Origin: Skeletonema tropicum
Taxonomy: Eukaryota > Bacillariophyta > Thalassiosirophyceae > Thalassiosirales > Thalassiosiraceae
Reading direction: 5' to 3'
Length of the DNA stretch: 64,000 nucleotides
Assembly: GCA_037178625.1 (NCBI GenBank)
Contig: CM074133.1
Location: 1,178,001-1,242,000 of the forward strand
Below the pieces are notes generated by a model. That model had not been told where the DNA came from and made no database searches. It worked only from the letters and a program-made list of their open reading frames with translations. A program made the position numbers and the translations under genes. Of the stretch, positions 1 to 9,101 are shown one piece after another (position 1 is the stretch's first letter; every line of letters starts with the position of its first letter).

Positions 1-220
1 TTGGCGCCGGCAATCTCTCAATGACGGACGGAAAACCTTATGGAGGTGGTTTTTGTATTGGGACTCCTCAATCTCTGGGACCCACACAAACCAACAATCT
101 GGACACACACCACCTCCATATAAAATTTGCCGTTTTTCGCAACCTGGTCACGAATCGACAGCTCTACGTGATTTATCTCTATACGCGATAGACGAGTAAC
201 GTTGAACCTCGTGATTTGAA

Positions 221-279
221 GTGACCGTATTTGCACCTCCTCCGTGACCGTATTTGCACCACCACCGTGACCGTATTTG
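221..279. repeat. Three-copy 23-bp tandem repeat
   Basis: The 13-mer gtgaccgtatttg occurs at 221, 244 and 267, separated by short cac-rich spacers, giving an exact 23-bp period. Confidence 0.85.
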
Positions 280-285
280 TAAGGA

Positions 286-430
286 ACAGCACAAAAACGT
301 TGCCGCACAAACAAACACAAACTAGCACAGGCTAGCACAACCAGCACATCGATAGCACAAACCAGCACAAAATCAAGCATGAAGATTAGCACAAACCAGC
401 ACATCAACACAAACCATCACAACCTACTAA
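286..430. repeat. AGCACAAACC-type degenerate array
   Basis: Variants of agcacaaaccagcac recur about every 10-20 bases. The array is degenerate and lies directly after the 23-bp repeat. Its origin is unknown. Confidence 0.65.
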
Positions 431-705
431 CACAAAATAATCTGCTATTTCATCTCTCATAATTATGCCACGCCGACTTCTAGCAGAAGACAATATGATG
501 ATGACAGGACAGCGAATCATCAGTACCGTCTTTGAGAAGACAACACGCACAACATGCAGTATAGGTACTTTTCTAGGAGTAGGTAGGACGAAGTCAAGAA
601 TAGGGCCCGAGTGCAGGAAAAGCGGGGCACGTAATTATTATAGTATCGCTTTGGTTGTTGGCTGGTGGCTGGTTTAGAATGAGAAATGAGTGATGAAATG
701 TGCGT

Positions 706-851
706 ACCCTGTTTGTGCGCTGCTTGCTAGGGAGTCCGAGGACTATGTACTCCTATTTTATTAGTGCGCACTTTAGGGAGTCCTTGGACTACCTACATAC
801 GTATTATTTTATTATTTTGTGCGCACTTTACTTAGGGAGTCTGAGGAATGA
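706..851. repeat. Three-copy dispersed direct repeat
   Basis: A block of the form tgtgcgc...agggagtc(c/t) followed by a gga motif appears three times, near 706-744, 762-789 and 821-847, with AT-rich spacers between copies. Confidence 0.6.
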
Positions 852-1608
852 CTGATTTTGTGCGTACTCTTATTAGACCTGCCGTACCTGTCCCACAAAT
901 CACTACCTTCTCACTCCTACTGGCGGGGGGTATAAAAGTTTGTGACTTCTTTGGGAATAAGTAAATAAGAGTAATGTAATGAGACTCTTTTGATAGCATT
1001 AGAAAAAAATTGAAGTAACAGTAATCTGTAGGAGGAAGCAGACAATTGAAGAGGAATTCAGGCTGGAGTACCACCTGAGAGAGAGTAAGTGTCATTACAT
1101 TTTCCCAGCACTGCGTTAGGCAAGGTACGACAGCGTCAGAGGCTTGTATGGGTCTGTTGTTAACATTAGTATTACTTTTGGGTTTTGTGCGTACTCGTTT
1201 CGTGCGTGCTCGTTCATTCACTCCGGAAGTGGGCTTGTTGGAGGGGGAGGCTACCTGACGCTGACGATGAATAATTTATTGGAGGAGCGGCCGAAGCTTA
1301 GAAATAACAAGCGGTAGCGATGTGGCATCATGCTGGCGGGCATGCGGCAACTCGGCCGGAATCCGGAATGGCATTGATGGAGTGGTGTGCCCTGGTTGTG
1401 ATTGTGTGTAGAAATTAAAGGAGTTCCTGGAGAAGGGTTGCACAACTTGTTGATGCACGTAGGATTTCATTATGAAAAGTGCACCAGAGTACATACGCAC
1501 ATTTTCTACATACTTAAGTACCGTGTTTTTAGAAAAAATTTCTGTTGTGTCTTGTAGGAATACAATACGATAGGAGTTTGTGGAACAAGAAGCGCTAGAG
1601 CAAAAAAT

Positions 1609-1701
1609 GGGGAGGGGCTACGTTGGGCACGGCTTTTCTGGGCACGGGTTGGGCACGCCCTATGATGTGACGATTCTGCCACGTCACCATACCACGCTCT
1701 C
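1609..1701 (+). repeat. Left terminal inverted repeat
   Basis: The repeat starts ggggaggggcta and matches the reverse complement of 4329-4421 along its whole length by eye. Inside it the motif gggcacg occurs three times within about 35 bases, a possible transposase binding array. Confidence 0.9.
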
Positions 1702-1945
1702 CCACCACCCCTTCTTTCCACCACAAGCCCCGCACACAGTCAAAGTTAGATACCCCAGTAACTACATCATAAGCCATAAAGTCACCGCGGCAACACCAAC
1801 TAGCATAAATCATAGTCACTACAGCAAAACACTACCGCTCATTCCACTTTCGTCGTCAGATTTTTTCGTATTCTTGCCGCTGCTTCAATAATTGGTCATC
1901 TACGACCTATCGAATTTACACACAACATACCTTACAAACAAATCA

Positions 1946-3073
1946 ATGTTGGTCGATTATTATGACCTACATCGATTCGAGTTGTTCCAGCAGAAGGTTC
2001 GCCGATACGGTGGCGAAGCAGCCGTCCGTCATGACTATAATATTTACAACAGAAAATACACTCCTCCACAATTGAAGGATCAAATGAAAAGCGGCAACTA
2101 TTTACATAATCAGAACCTGAAATGGTGGCGGACAATAAACAAGAACAAACCTTCACCAAAAAAAATATCATTTTTGTCATCATCATTGCAATATGACTCC
2201 AAAAGAGACAACAAACGGAAGGCGATGGAACTTGACAATTCAACTGTTTCATTTCAGTTCAACAAAGTCACAGCAAAGAAGAAACGTAAAGCGGGGAAAC
2301 ACAAAGCACAACTCACCGCCAAACATTTAACTAACTCTCCTGCACCCCTCATTACACCACAATATGGGGACTTTGTTGAGGTTGAATTCTCCTCCAATTC
2401 AAGCGTTTATGTTCTTTATGCTCGCGCAGATAGCGAATGCCCCCTGCTTCGTGACATACATGAATGCTGCTATAAAGGAGCCGGAAATACTCTTGACAAT
2501 TCTCTTGATGCTTTGCCCAAAAGAGCTTGGGAACAAGACAACCATGCTGGTGGGGGATATGCAGCATTTGGGATTGGATCCATGGATAAAAGACAAACTG
2601 GGCCCTTCTTTCTTATGAATCATCAATATGAAAAGGCAAAAGCTATTACTTCCTCTCTCTCTTCCATCTTTGGTAGAGTTGCGGCAGCCTTGCTGAACTA
2701 CACACCTAATGTATTTAGGGAGAATGAAAAAATTAAGAGCATAAATGCAAACTTCTCTTTCCCACCAATTGGTTGCCAAGGTGCAGTTGGCTGGATGGCA
2801 AATCAAGTTGCGATTCGCCGCATAGGCAAGGGATGCCAGAAGAATGCAATGATAGAAGACAGTGTTGTGGCATTGCACGCTGACACCGGGGATTTGAGTA
2901 CAATGCACCCGCTTGTATACATACCGCGCGGTGGTCCAGATGGAAGAGGTGGAATTATAGCAGATTCCCACTTGGTCATTGCGGAAAGCGAGACTGGTGG
3001 CAAATACATTCAAATCGAGACAAATGTGAGAGATACTGCTCATCATTTAGAAGTCTGTAACGCAAATTGGTAG
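1946..3073 (+). CDS. Transposon-borne protein with possible 2-oxoglutarate dioxygenase-like C-terminus
   Basis: The frame of 375 residues starts at the first in-frame ATG; it stays open upstream to 1892 but without an ATG. Residues 1-130 are basic and lysine-rich, with a KKKRKAGKHK-type nuclear signal. The C-terminal third has a compact pattern: LHADTGD (His311-x-Asp313), a glycine-rich turn RGGPDGRGG, and DTAHHLE with His366/His367. An H-x-D...H triad in this spacing is what Fe(II)/2-oxoglutarate dioxygenases use to hold iron. TET/JBP-type DNA-modifying dioxygenases are known passengers of some fungal and algal transposons, so this could be one. That assignment is an inference from motif order only, and a cupin-like or unrelated fold is possible. 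The last 98 bp overlap the end of the opposite-strand gene. Confidence 0.5.
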   Translation: MLVDYYDLHRFELFQQKVRRYGGEAAVRHDYNIYNRKYTPPQLKDQMKSGNYLHNQNLKWWRTINKNKPSPKKISFLSSSLQYDSKRDNKRKAMELDNSTVSFQFNKVTAKKKRKAGKHKAQLTAKHLTNSPAPLITPQYGDFVEVEFSSNSSVYVLYARADSECPLLRDIHECCYKGAGNTLDNSLDALPKRAWEQDNHAGGGYAAFGIGSMDKRQTGPFFLMNHQYEKAKAITSSLSSIFGRVAAALLNYTPNVFRENEKIKSINANFSFPPIGCQGAVGWMANQVAIRRIGKGCQKNAMIEDSVVALHADTGDLSTMHPLVYIPRGGPDGRGGIIADSHLVIAESETGGKYIQIETNVRDTAHHLEVCNANW

Positions 3074-4118
3074 CCTCTTCCAGTGTTGCATCCAGAAATC
3101 CTGATTGAATCAACCAACTTTTGACATCATCAGTGCCATATCTACGCGCTTTCACTTCTTTACGTAGGTGCGCTAAAGCATAGTCAGGATATGTTCTCCC
3201 TGCTCTCTTCCGTAATGCGAAAATCATCTCCTGGTCATCTCCACCATTACAACCGTTTGTATGCTCTAGAGAGACAGATGTTATACGGACAATTTCATCA
3301 TTACGGCATGCGTCATTAGGCATTCTTTCACGTGCAGCACTGATGTGCCACTCACAGCCAGTCTTCAGAGACTGACGAGTTGGCCGGGCACCCTTGATCC
3401 CTTCTTTCTTTTGTGACTTGTGGGTTCCTGATCTAGGACAGGTGTATCGATAGCTAATGTAATTATCTGCTTGCGTTCTTTTGTTTTCTGTCTTTTTTTG
3501 TTTAGGAAACATCCGCACAGTCACGCAATAATCTTCCACTGCTTGTTTGAAGAGTTGTTCCGATGGAAACACATCGTTGTTGTTAAAAGGTGCAGTGGCA
3601 GTGGAGGTATTAGTGGATGTATTGGTGGCCAAATCTAATTCTGCCTCTTCAGTTGGTGAAGTTGTTGTGGTTGTGTTGGTGGGCATATCAATGGTGCCAG
3701 TCAGACCGTTTTGCATCGTCATATCAAGAGGTTCGCTTGGGTTTTGTTGAGGAATTAGATGTTGCTGTTGCTGTTGGTTTTGAAAAAGCGATGCTTGATT
3801 GAGAAAAGGTGCAGGTGGTCGAAAATTGATGGGAAAAAGATGCTGAAGCTGATGATGATTATAACTTGGCCACTGATTGTTGGAAGATGGCAGAGGAGGA
3901 AACAAAGTGGCGAAGTTGCTGTTGTAATGTGGCATTACGCTATGAGCAGCGCCTGTGTCATGCGGATGTTGCATGTTTGTGGAGGTGGAGGTTGACAAAC
4001 ACGCACCAGAGGAAGAAGCAGGACCAGGATTACCAGGATTCATTAGTAGATTGGTGCTTGGTGACGACCTCCTGCCACTGTTATCGTTGTTAATATCCTG
4101 AGAATGTGCGGATTGCAT
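2976..4118 (-). CDS. FAR1/MULE-type zinc DNA-binding protein, transposase fragment
   Basis: The 380-residue protein begins with about 180 residues rich in Asn, Ser, Thr and Gln. It then has the pattern YTCPRSGTH, a run of Arg and Lys, TGCEWHI and LEHTNGC. These fit the Cys-Cys-His-(Cys/His) WRKY-GCM1 fold at the front of Mutator-like and FAR1 transposases. The helical segment expected after it (ARRYGTDDVKSWL, NLRYRLLNDEQ) is present, but the frame ends before any DDE catalytic domain, and the space where that would lie is taken by the convergent gene at 1946-3073. It is therefore a truncated transposase or a stand-alone DNA-binding protein of the element. The start ATG is 211 bp inside the right inverted repeat. 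Confidence 0.6.
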   Translation of the reverse strand: MQSAHSQDINNDNSGRRSSPSTNLLMNPGNPGPASSSGACLSTSTSTNMQHPHDTGAAHSVMPHYNSNFATLFPPLPSSNNQWPSYNHHQLQHLFPINFRPPAPFLNQASLFQNQQQQQHLIPQQNPSEPLDMTMQNGLTGTIDMPTNTTTTTSPTEEAELDLATNTSTNTSTATAPFNNNDVFPSEQLFKQAVEDYCVTVRMFPKQKKTENKRTQADNYISYRYTCPRSGTHKSQKKEGIKGARPTRQSLKTGCEWHISAARERMPNDACRNDEIVRITSVSLEHTNGCNGGDDQEMIFALRKRAGRTYPDYALAHLRKEVKARRYGTDDVKSWLIQSGFLDATLEEATNLRYRLLNDEQYLSHLSRFECICHQSRFPQ

Positions 4119-4193
4119 GATGTATTAATGACACTGGTAACACTTAACACTTAGCTTACTTTATTTTTGTCATTGGCCGCGCTGCAGCAACAT

Positions 4194-4195
<2 letters not shown>

Positions 4196-4283
<88 letters not shown>
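4196..4283. repeat. (GA)n microsatellite
   Basis: About 44 uninterrupted GA dinucleotides lie between the transposon's FAR1-like gene and its right inverted repeat. A tract this long and pure is expected to vary in length. Confidence 0.95.
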
Positions 4284-4287
<4 letters not shown>

Positions 4288-4328
4288 CCTCTTGTTGAAA
4301 GATAATTCTGCCTTTTAGGGTTAATGGA

Positions 4329-4421
4329 GAGAGCGTGGTATGGTGACGTGGCAGAATCGTCACATCATAGGGCGTGCCCAACCCGTGCCCAGAAAAGCCG
4401 TGCCCAACGTAGCCCCTCCCC
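4329..4421 (-). repeat. Right terminal inverted repeat
   Basis: Reverse complement of 1609-1701, ending tagcccctcccc. The right flank begins with the same aaaaaat heptamer that precedes the left repeat. Confidence 0.9.
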
Positions 4422-4710
4422 AAAAAATGAGGCAAGGAAAATGAGGGCTGTTGTAGACTGGTTCTGTCAAGAGACGGATTTCGGCATTCATAAACGGGCG
4501 AGAACAGACGAAAACAGAGAAAATGAACCCTGCAAAATGAAGCCTTATTTTTCTTGACAGAACGGGTTAAGGGTTGGCGACGACGGTTCCCGCCAAAATT
4601 TTACATAATATTAATGCTGAGTACCGTTACCGTCTCGTCGGCAAACTGGAATGCGAAAGTTAGTACCGGGCCACACAGGATGATCAGCACCCAACCACGC
4701 CGCTCAAGGC

Positions 4711-5061
4711 ACGGCAACCATGATCACCGTTGCCGCCGTTGAATTAGACCAAGTTAATAGCCGTATTTTGGGGTAATTGGTGGCTGACGGTTACTATGGA
4801 TTACTATGTTGGTGTTGAAGCCCTCGCCGCTGCCAAATCCCCTGAGAGAAGGCAGCATGGAGGCAATATTAGGCGGTGACGTCCGGCGAGCGCCGCCCAC
4901 TGCACAGTGCTCATTGAACGTCCTAAGGAGCGTTTCTGCTGAATCCAAGCACGATAACACAGACATAATAATCCATAGTAACGATCAGCCACCGATCGGC
5001 CGATATTACGGCTATTAACATGGTCTATTTCAGCGTCGGCAACGTCAACCATTTTTGCCGT
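4711..5061. mobile_element. Fold-back / MITE-like inverted-repeat element
   Basis: About 100 bp at the left (4711-4809) pair with about 100 bp at the right (4964-5061). Clear matches are tagacca(a/t)gttaatagcc on the outer arm and ggtggctga-(c/t)-gttactatggatt on the inner arm, with scattered mismatches. The roughly 150-bp centre has no gene. This is the structure of a non-autonomous inverted-repeat element. No clear target-site duplication was seen, and the family is unknown. Confidence 0.65.
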
Positions 5062-5499
5062 TCCGGAGAGTGGTCCGTTCGAGCTTTCAATGACGGGAGA
5101 TCAGGAGAACCCGAGACTCAGTGAGTGATGTCCAAGACTCAATGAAGGGGAGACGAGACTCAACCATAGGGCCGAAGAGGTCGTAACGACAAGACAAAGA
5201 AAGACAGTATGTTTTGACATCGGAACTTGTGAAGGATCGCTAAATTCGAATACCGGTTAACGGACGAGATGGTAAATTGATTTTGAAATTTCACAAAACG
5301 ACGCCAACCCTGCTTATTTTAGGTAGAATGCCAGCCAAAGATGTCGAGCTGCCTTCTGATGCGACACTTACAGACATTTTGCCATCACTTCCTAATTTCC
5401 GTACATAAGTACAACATAGCAAATTCATCAAGCTCCTTCCTCCTTCCATCAGTCTCCTCGTCTCAAACATTGTATCTCAGCAACGAACTTCACAAAGAA
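5062..5499. other. Intergenic, nothing recognised
   Basis: No repeat or gene is supported here. It is the upstream region of the ADF-type gene; an upstream in-frame ATG for that gene exists at 5341. Confidence 0.5.
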
Positions 5500-6155
5500 A
5501 TGCCCAGACTAGTCACAGATCCGAGATCTGGCGGAGTAAAGAAATCCAGCGGCGTCAACGTGCTACCAATAGTAGCCGAAACATGGGCACAAATCCGCGA
5601 CGACAAAAATACCGATGTAGATTATCTAATCGCAAGCAAGCTTTGATGGGAACAGTAAGACTGATATAACAGTGATATCATCTGGGGCGGGTGGTGTGGA
5701 AGCGTGTGCTGCAGCGTTGTTGGAGAACAAAGCGTGTTATGGAGGGGTTAGATTGCGGCGGAATGGACGATTTGTTACCTTCTTTTATGTGCCTGAGGGA
5801 TGCCCTCCTTTGCAAAGGGGAAGAGGTGAGATGAACGTGTGAAATAATCGAAGCCTTGCGCTTTATGCACTCAGCTTAATAACATCGATCTTTGCGTGTC
5901 TCTACTCAAAAATAAACACAATTCGGCTGTCTCTGTTGTACTAGCTTCAATGTACAAAAATGGTGAGTTGAGTTGAAGGTCTTTGTACTGCAACGCCGGC
6001 CATCATTTCGTACGATGCGCAAGATTCATGTCATCATTATCTCACAATTATCAACTCTTGGCTCTTCTTTTTATTTGGAAGGGGTATTGAATGTTCTCGA
6101 GGGAAGTGACAATGAAATTGACATGCGCCCTGGATTGACAGAGGATCAATGTTGA
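5500..6155 (+). pseudogene. ADF-H (coactosin/cofilin-like) actin-binding protein, one frameshift, one intron
   Basis: Three pieces together give one ADF-homology domain. The first (5500-5643) has VAETWAQIRDD and DVDYLIASK. The second, in the next frame from 5645, has DGNSKTD, ISSGAGGVEACAAAL, GGVRLRR and RFVTFFYVPEGCPPLQRGR. The third follows an intron at 5826-6081 (AGAG|GTGAGA...TTGGAAG|GGG) and reads GVLNVLEGSDNEID then a stop. The order (W/Y-x-x-R-x-D, G-x-x-R, F-x-Y-V-P, LQRGR) matches coactosin-like proteins, which bind actin filaments. A single extra base in the gctttgatg run at 5641-5647 breaks the frame. It is either a young pseudogene or a consensus error. The ATG at 5500 fits the domain best; one at 5341 adds 53 Ser-rich residues. 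Confidence 0.7.
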
Positions 6156-7544
6156 ATATATATCTTTATGCAATCCAACACGGCCATCAGTCACCAGTCT
6201 AAGTTCTAAGTTAATTGGTGGGAGAAAGCTCTTCATGCACTCATTTGTAACTGTGTGAAATGTGAGGATTACTAATCACTACATTACGTGTGCATGAAAA
6301 GGAGATGCTGATCAGAATGTATACAAAACGCTTACGGGCTCTGAAAGCTTGTTGGAGTAAAATGAAGTAGCTACGCAGTAATTCATGGGCAAGTTGGGTA
6401 TTATTGCCAGCATGAATCAGCATCACAATTATTACAGTCAGGTGTTCTTTTTATAAGCTAGTGTTAGAATTAGAATCAACTAGGGTGCACCGTGTGCGAG
6501 TAAAAGAGGAGAGATAAAGCAGTACTCTAGAGGCGCATGCACGTAGCTGAGGCCGAACGATGAGCGGCAACCTCAGGAAGTCACAGGTATCTTGATTTTC
6601 GAACGCTGACCCCATGCCTGCGAGAGGCAGGCGATGGGGTCAGCGGCAGATTCTTCTCACTACTCACTAAATATTGAGATATGTAATAAAATCCTTTTTT
6701 CTAGCATTGCCTAGCCGTATCATAGCTTATGCGGGCAGCATTACTACTTATTCGATCAAGCCAAACGAAAGGATGCAAAAAGAATCGCTGTAACATTTGT
6801 GTGACGATTCGAACTTACTTCAGGGGTAACAAAATGTAACAAAGACTAACCCTAACAAAATTCCTTCCCGCAATAATTAAGGATTTCTACACTTAAGGAT
6901 TTCGCGCAATTTTACCCAGATCATGCGGTTCGACAGATAGATTTCGATTTCAGCGCTTCATGGGTCCCTCCCCACTCCGCGAATATTGAGATGCCTTTGC
7001 AATGCATTTTGGGAATGGTGTGGCATTCTAACAAGCCCTTCACCTTAAAGATGTTGTATCAATATGTTAAGCTATCTGAATCCTTATGAGCTCCTCTCCA
7101 CAAGCAAAAAATAGGCTGGGGACAAGCACTTCTGCCAATGTTTAGAGAGATCGATGGTTCCCAAGGAGTCAAGTGCGAGCACTGGACCTAGAGGTTCTTG
7201 CACGTCTGCATTGAACTCAAACCCGAGGATACTAGCTGTAGGAGTGGGCCGCTCACTAAAACTATGACGACTAACCGCATATAAAGATACGATGTGTTCA
7301 AAGGCCCCGTTAGTTGAGGCATCGACTTTGCAGCCGCAAACGATACATCATACATAAGCTTAAGCTTGAAGGCCGGGCATGAAAAAATAGATGTTGTGGG
7401 CGAAGCAGCAAGCAAAGGACAAGGTTGAGTACCGATTAGATGAGAAAGGTCTTTCAGCCAACTTTTCTCCCAGAGGAATCAATATCTAAAATTGCGGCGG
7501 GACCAAGACACCTGGCCATCAAGACACCTCTCTAAGAGGTTTTC
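6156..7544. other. Intergenic, only a hairpin and a short unassigned open stretch
   Basis: No gene is recognised. A strong hairpin lies at 6604-6645. An open stretch without a start codon (6877-7089, plus strand, ending in TGA) reads like a real but unidentified protein piece (DFAQFYPDH, FDFSASWVPP) and may be a gene relic. Confidence 0.5.
6604..6645. repeat. 42-nt hairpin
   Basis: The arms cgctgaccccat and atggggtcagcg pair exactly. An inner gcctgc/gcaggc stem continues after a one-base bulge, around a 5-base loop. It is very stable and stands alone. Whether it is transcribed is unknown. Confidence 0.8.
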
Positions 7545-8862
7545 ATGGAGAATATGGAGAAGTGTCTTGCATTTTGCTTTGATCCTGCATGCATACTTAG
7601 AGAGTGGCTGGAGAGCATGAGTGATGTGTTTGTGCTCGCACAACCCGATGATGATAATCTTCCCTTCTTAATCTTAATTATCATGCTAACTTTACCATCC
7701 TTAGATCAGCTTTTAACGCCGACATCCATGGCGACAACAGCTATATTCTTCGCTATTTTCTGGGGTGTCTACGTCGACATAACGGAGAAAAAAATTACCC
7801 AGAAACTTATCGAGACAACATGGTGGACAAGAGCTATCTCCCCCACGAAATCAATGATGTACAACTTCGGTTACCCGAAAGAGCCAAGCAAACGCTTCCC
7901 AGACGGAGTTACGGAACGGTCAGCAAGGGACTTCTACGCAGCTTTAATCAGTATCTGTGTTGCGCATGTATTTTGTGCGACGCCCATGCTACCAGTTTTG
8001 ATCTATGGCTGGGACAAGTCATCCGAGCTAATGAAAGTATCGTTCGTATTGGGAACTCTGGCAGATCTTGGATATGAAATATACGATGCAATCAGATTTA
8101 CATTCCGAACATTTGCTCCGAACCACCCTGCACCTACTCCAATCGAGTTCTTTGTTATCCTTGTGCTGCTACATCACACAACTGCTCTTATTCTTGTCAT
8201 TCCACTAAACTTGCACTACATTGAAAGATTTGAGTACCACCAGACAGCGGTAGCTCTTCTTTATGCTGCGTCTGCTTGCTACTTAGCTGGAGCATACAAG
8301 TTTACTCTGGATGTGTACGAAAAGAGGAAAGACTTCGTTCTATACAAGATCATCGTTCTGTTTCAACTTGCAGTCATCCTGTACACGCGAATCTATCTAT
8401 GGTTTCCAGCTGCACTTGGGCTGCGTGCTCACATGAGAGAGCAAAACGATACTACTTTCTTTAACGTTGCTACTGTCAGTAAGTGAAGAGATGACATGAC
8501 TTGTAGCATTTCTTACACCACCTGCTCATATCTTCTGTTGCTGGTTGTTTCTCTTCACTTGATTGTTACCTCTAGTGATAACGATCTTCTCGATCTTCAA
8601 CATTGTCCTTGTCATTGATGCAGTAGGAGCAGCAGCCAAGTGGTTGCCAAAAAGCTTCCCTACATCAAAGACGGAAAAGAATGAGACTGCAACATTAGTT
8701 CGAAGAACTTCAGCAACAGGAATTGTGACACCTGCACTTCAATATCTAAGGACATTGGAAACAAAACGGAAGGTCAAAGCGGGAGTGCATGTCGTAATTG
8801 CCATCAACCGATTGAGCAGTCATGCCAGTAGCATTTCTAGTATCAAGAACAAGAAGGATTGA
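7545..8862 (+). CDS. Multi-pass membrane protein, TLC-domain-like
   Basis: Two exons, 7545-8478 and 8576-8862, give 406 residues. The intron (8479-8575, 97 bp) has donor GTAAGT and acceptor CTCTAG, and joining ACTGTCA to TGATAACG keeps the frame. Six to eight hydrophobic helices are seen, for example NLPFLILIIMLTL, ATTAIFFAIFWGVYV, PIEFFVILVLLHHTTALILV and YKIIVLFQLAVILYTRIYL. ADLGYEIYDAIRFTF followed by LLHHTTALI resembles the core of TRAM-LAG1-CLN8 (TLC) proteins, where conserved histidines and an aspartate lie in neighbouring helices. The family includes ceramide synthases and other lipid handlers, but the exact role cannot be told. The last 90 residues are basic and probably cytosolic. 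Confidence 0.75.
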
Positions 8863-9101
8863 GACTTTTATTGGACTAGATATGGACTAACTATGTTGTC
8901 AGCCTACGATCTATAAGAAGTGATCTCAGGCAAAGTCGAGAGATGCAAAGCTTGTTCAGAGCAATGGCTTCAGGATAATGAGTTAGAAAGGATGGGGCTG
9001 TGCAAACGCAGACTTCACGGGGAGGTGATTATTGTAGTATGTAGTGTAACAAGGTGATTATTATAATATATTTACAGAACGAATCTTCCTAGCTAATCGA
9101 C

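Larger units (their letters stand above)
1..1601. other. Gene-poor repeat-bearing stretch
   Basis: No convincing coding region is seen. The short open frames have biased, low-complexity composition and no recognisable motifs. The stretch holds three simple repeat arrays, listed separately, and then runs into the transposon that begins at 1609. Confidence 0.6.
1609..4421. mobile_element. DNA transposon with 93-bp terminal inverted repeats (MULE-like)
   Basis: The element is bounded by 93-bp inverted repeats (1609-1701 and 4329-4421) that appear identical on reading. It is flanked by the 7-bp direct repeat aaaaaat at 1602-1608 and 4422-4428, which looks like a target-site duplication. Inside are two genes facing each other, one with a FAR1/WRKY-GCM1-like zinc domain typical of Mutator-like transposases and one with a dioxygenase-like C-terminus. 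No DDE transposase core is visible, so the element may depend on a transposase made elsewhere. A 7-bp duplication is shorter than the 8-11 bp usual for Mutator elements, and the A-rich target makes the exact edge uncertain by one base. The near-perfect repeats suggest recent movement. Confidence 0.85.

Noticed and set aside
2399..3046. 215-residue open frame opposite the dioxygenase-like gene
   Set aside because: Shadow of the plus-strand gene; rich in Cys, Ile and Ser runs without motifs, and not the missing DDE core.
7188..7415. 75-residue open frame on the minus strand
   Set aside because: Considered as a retroelement relic, but no conserved motif could be named.
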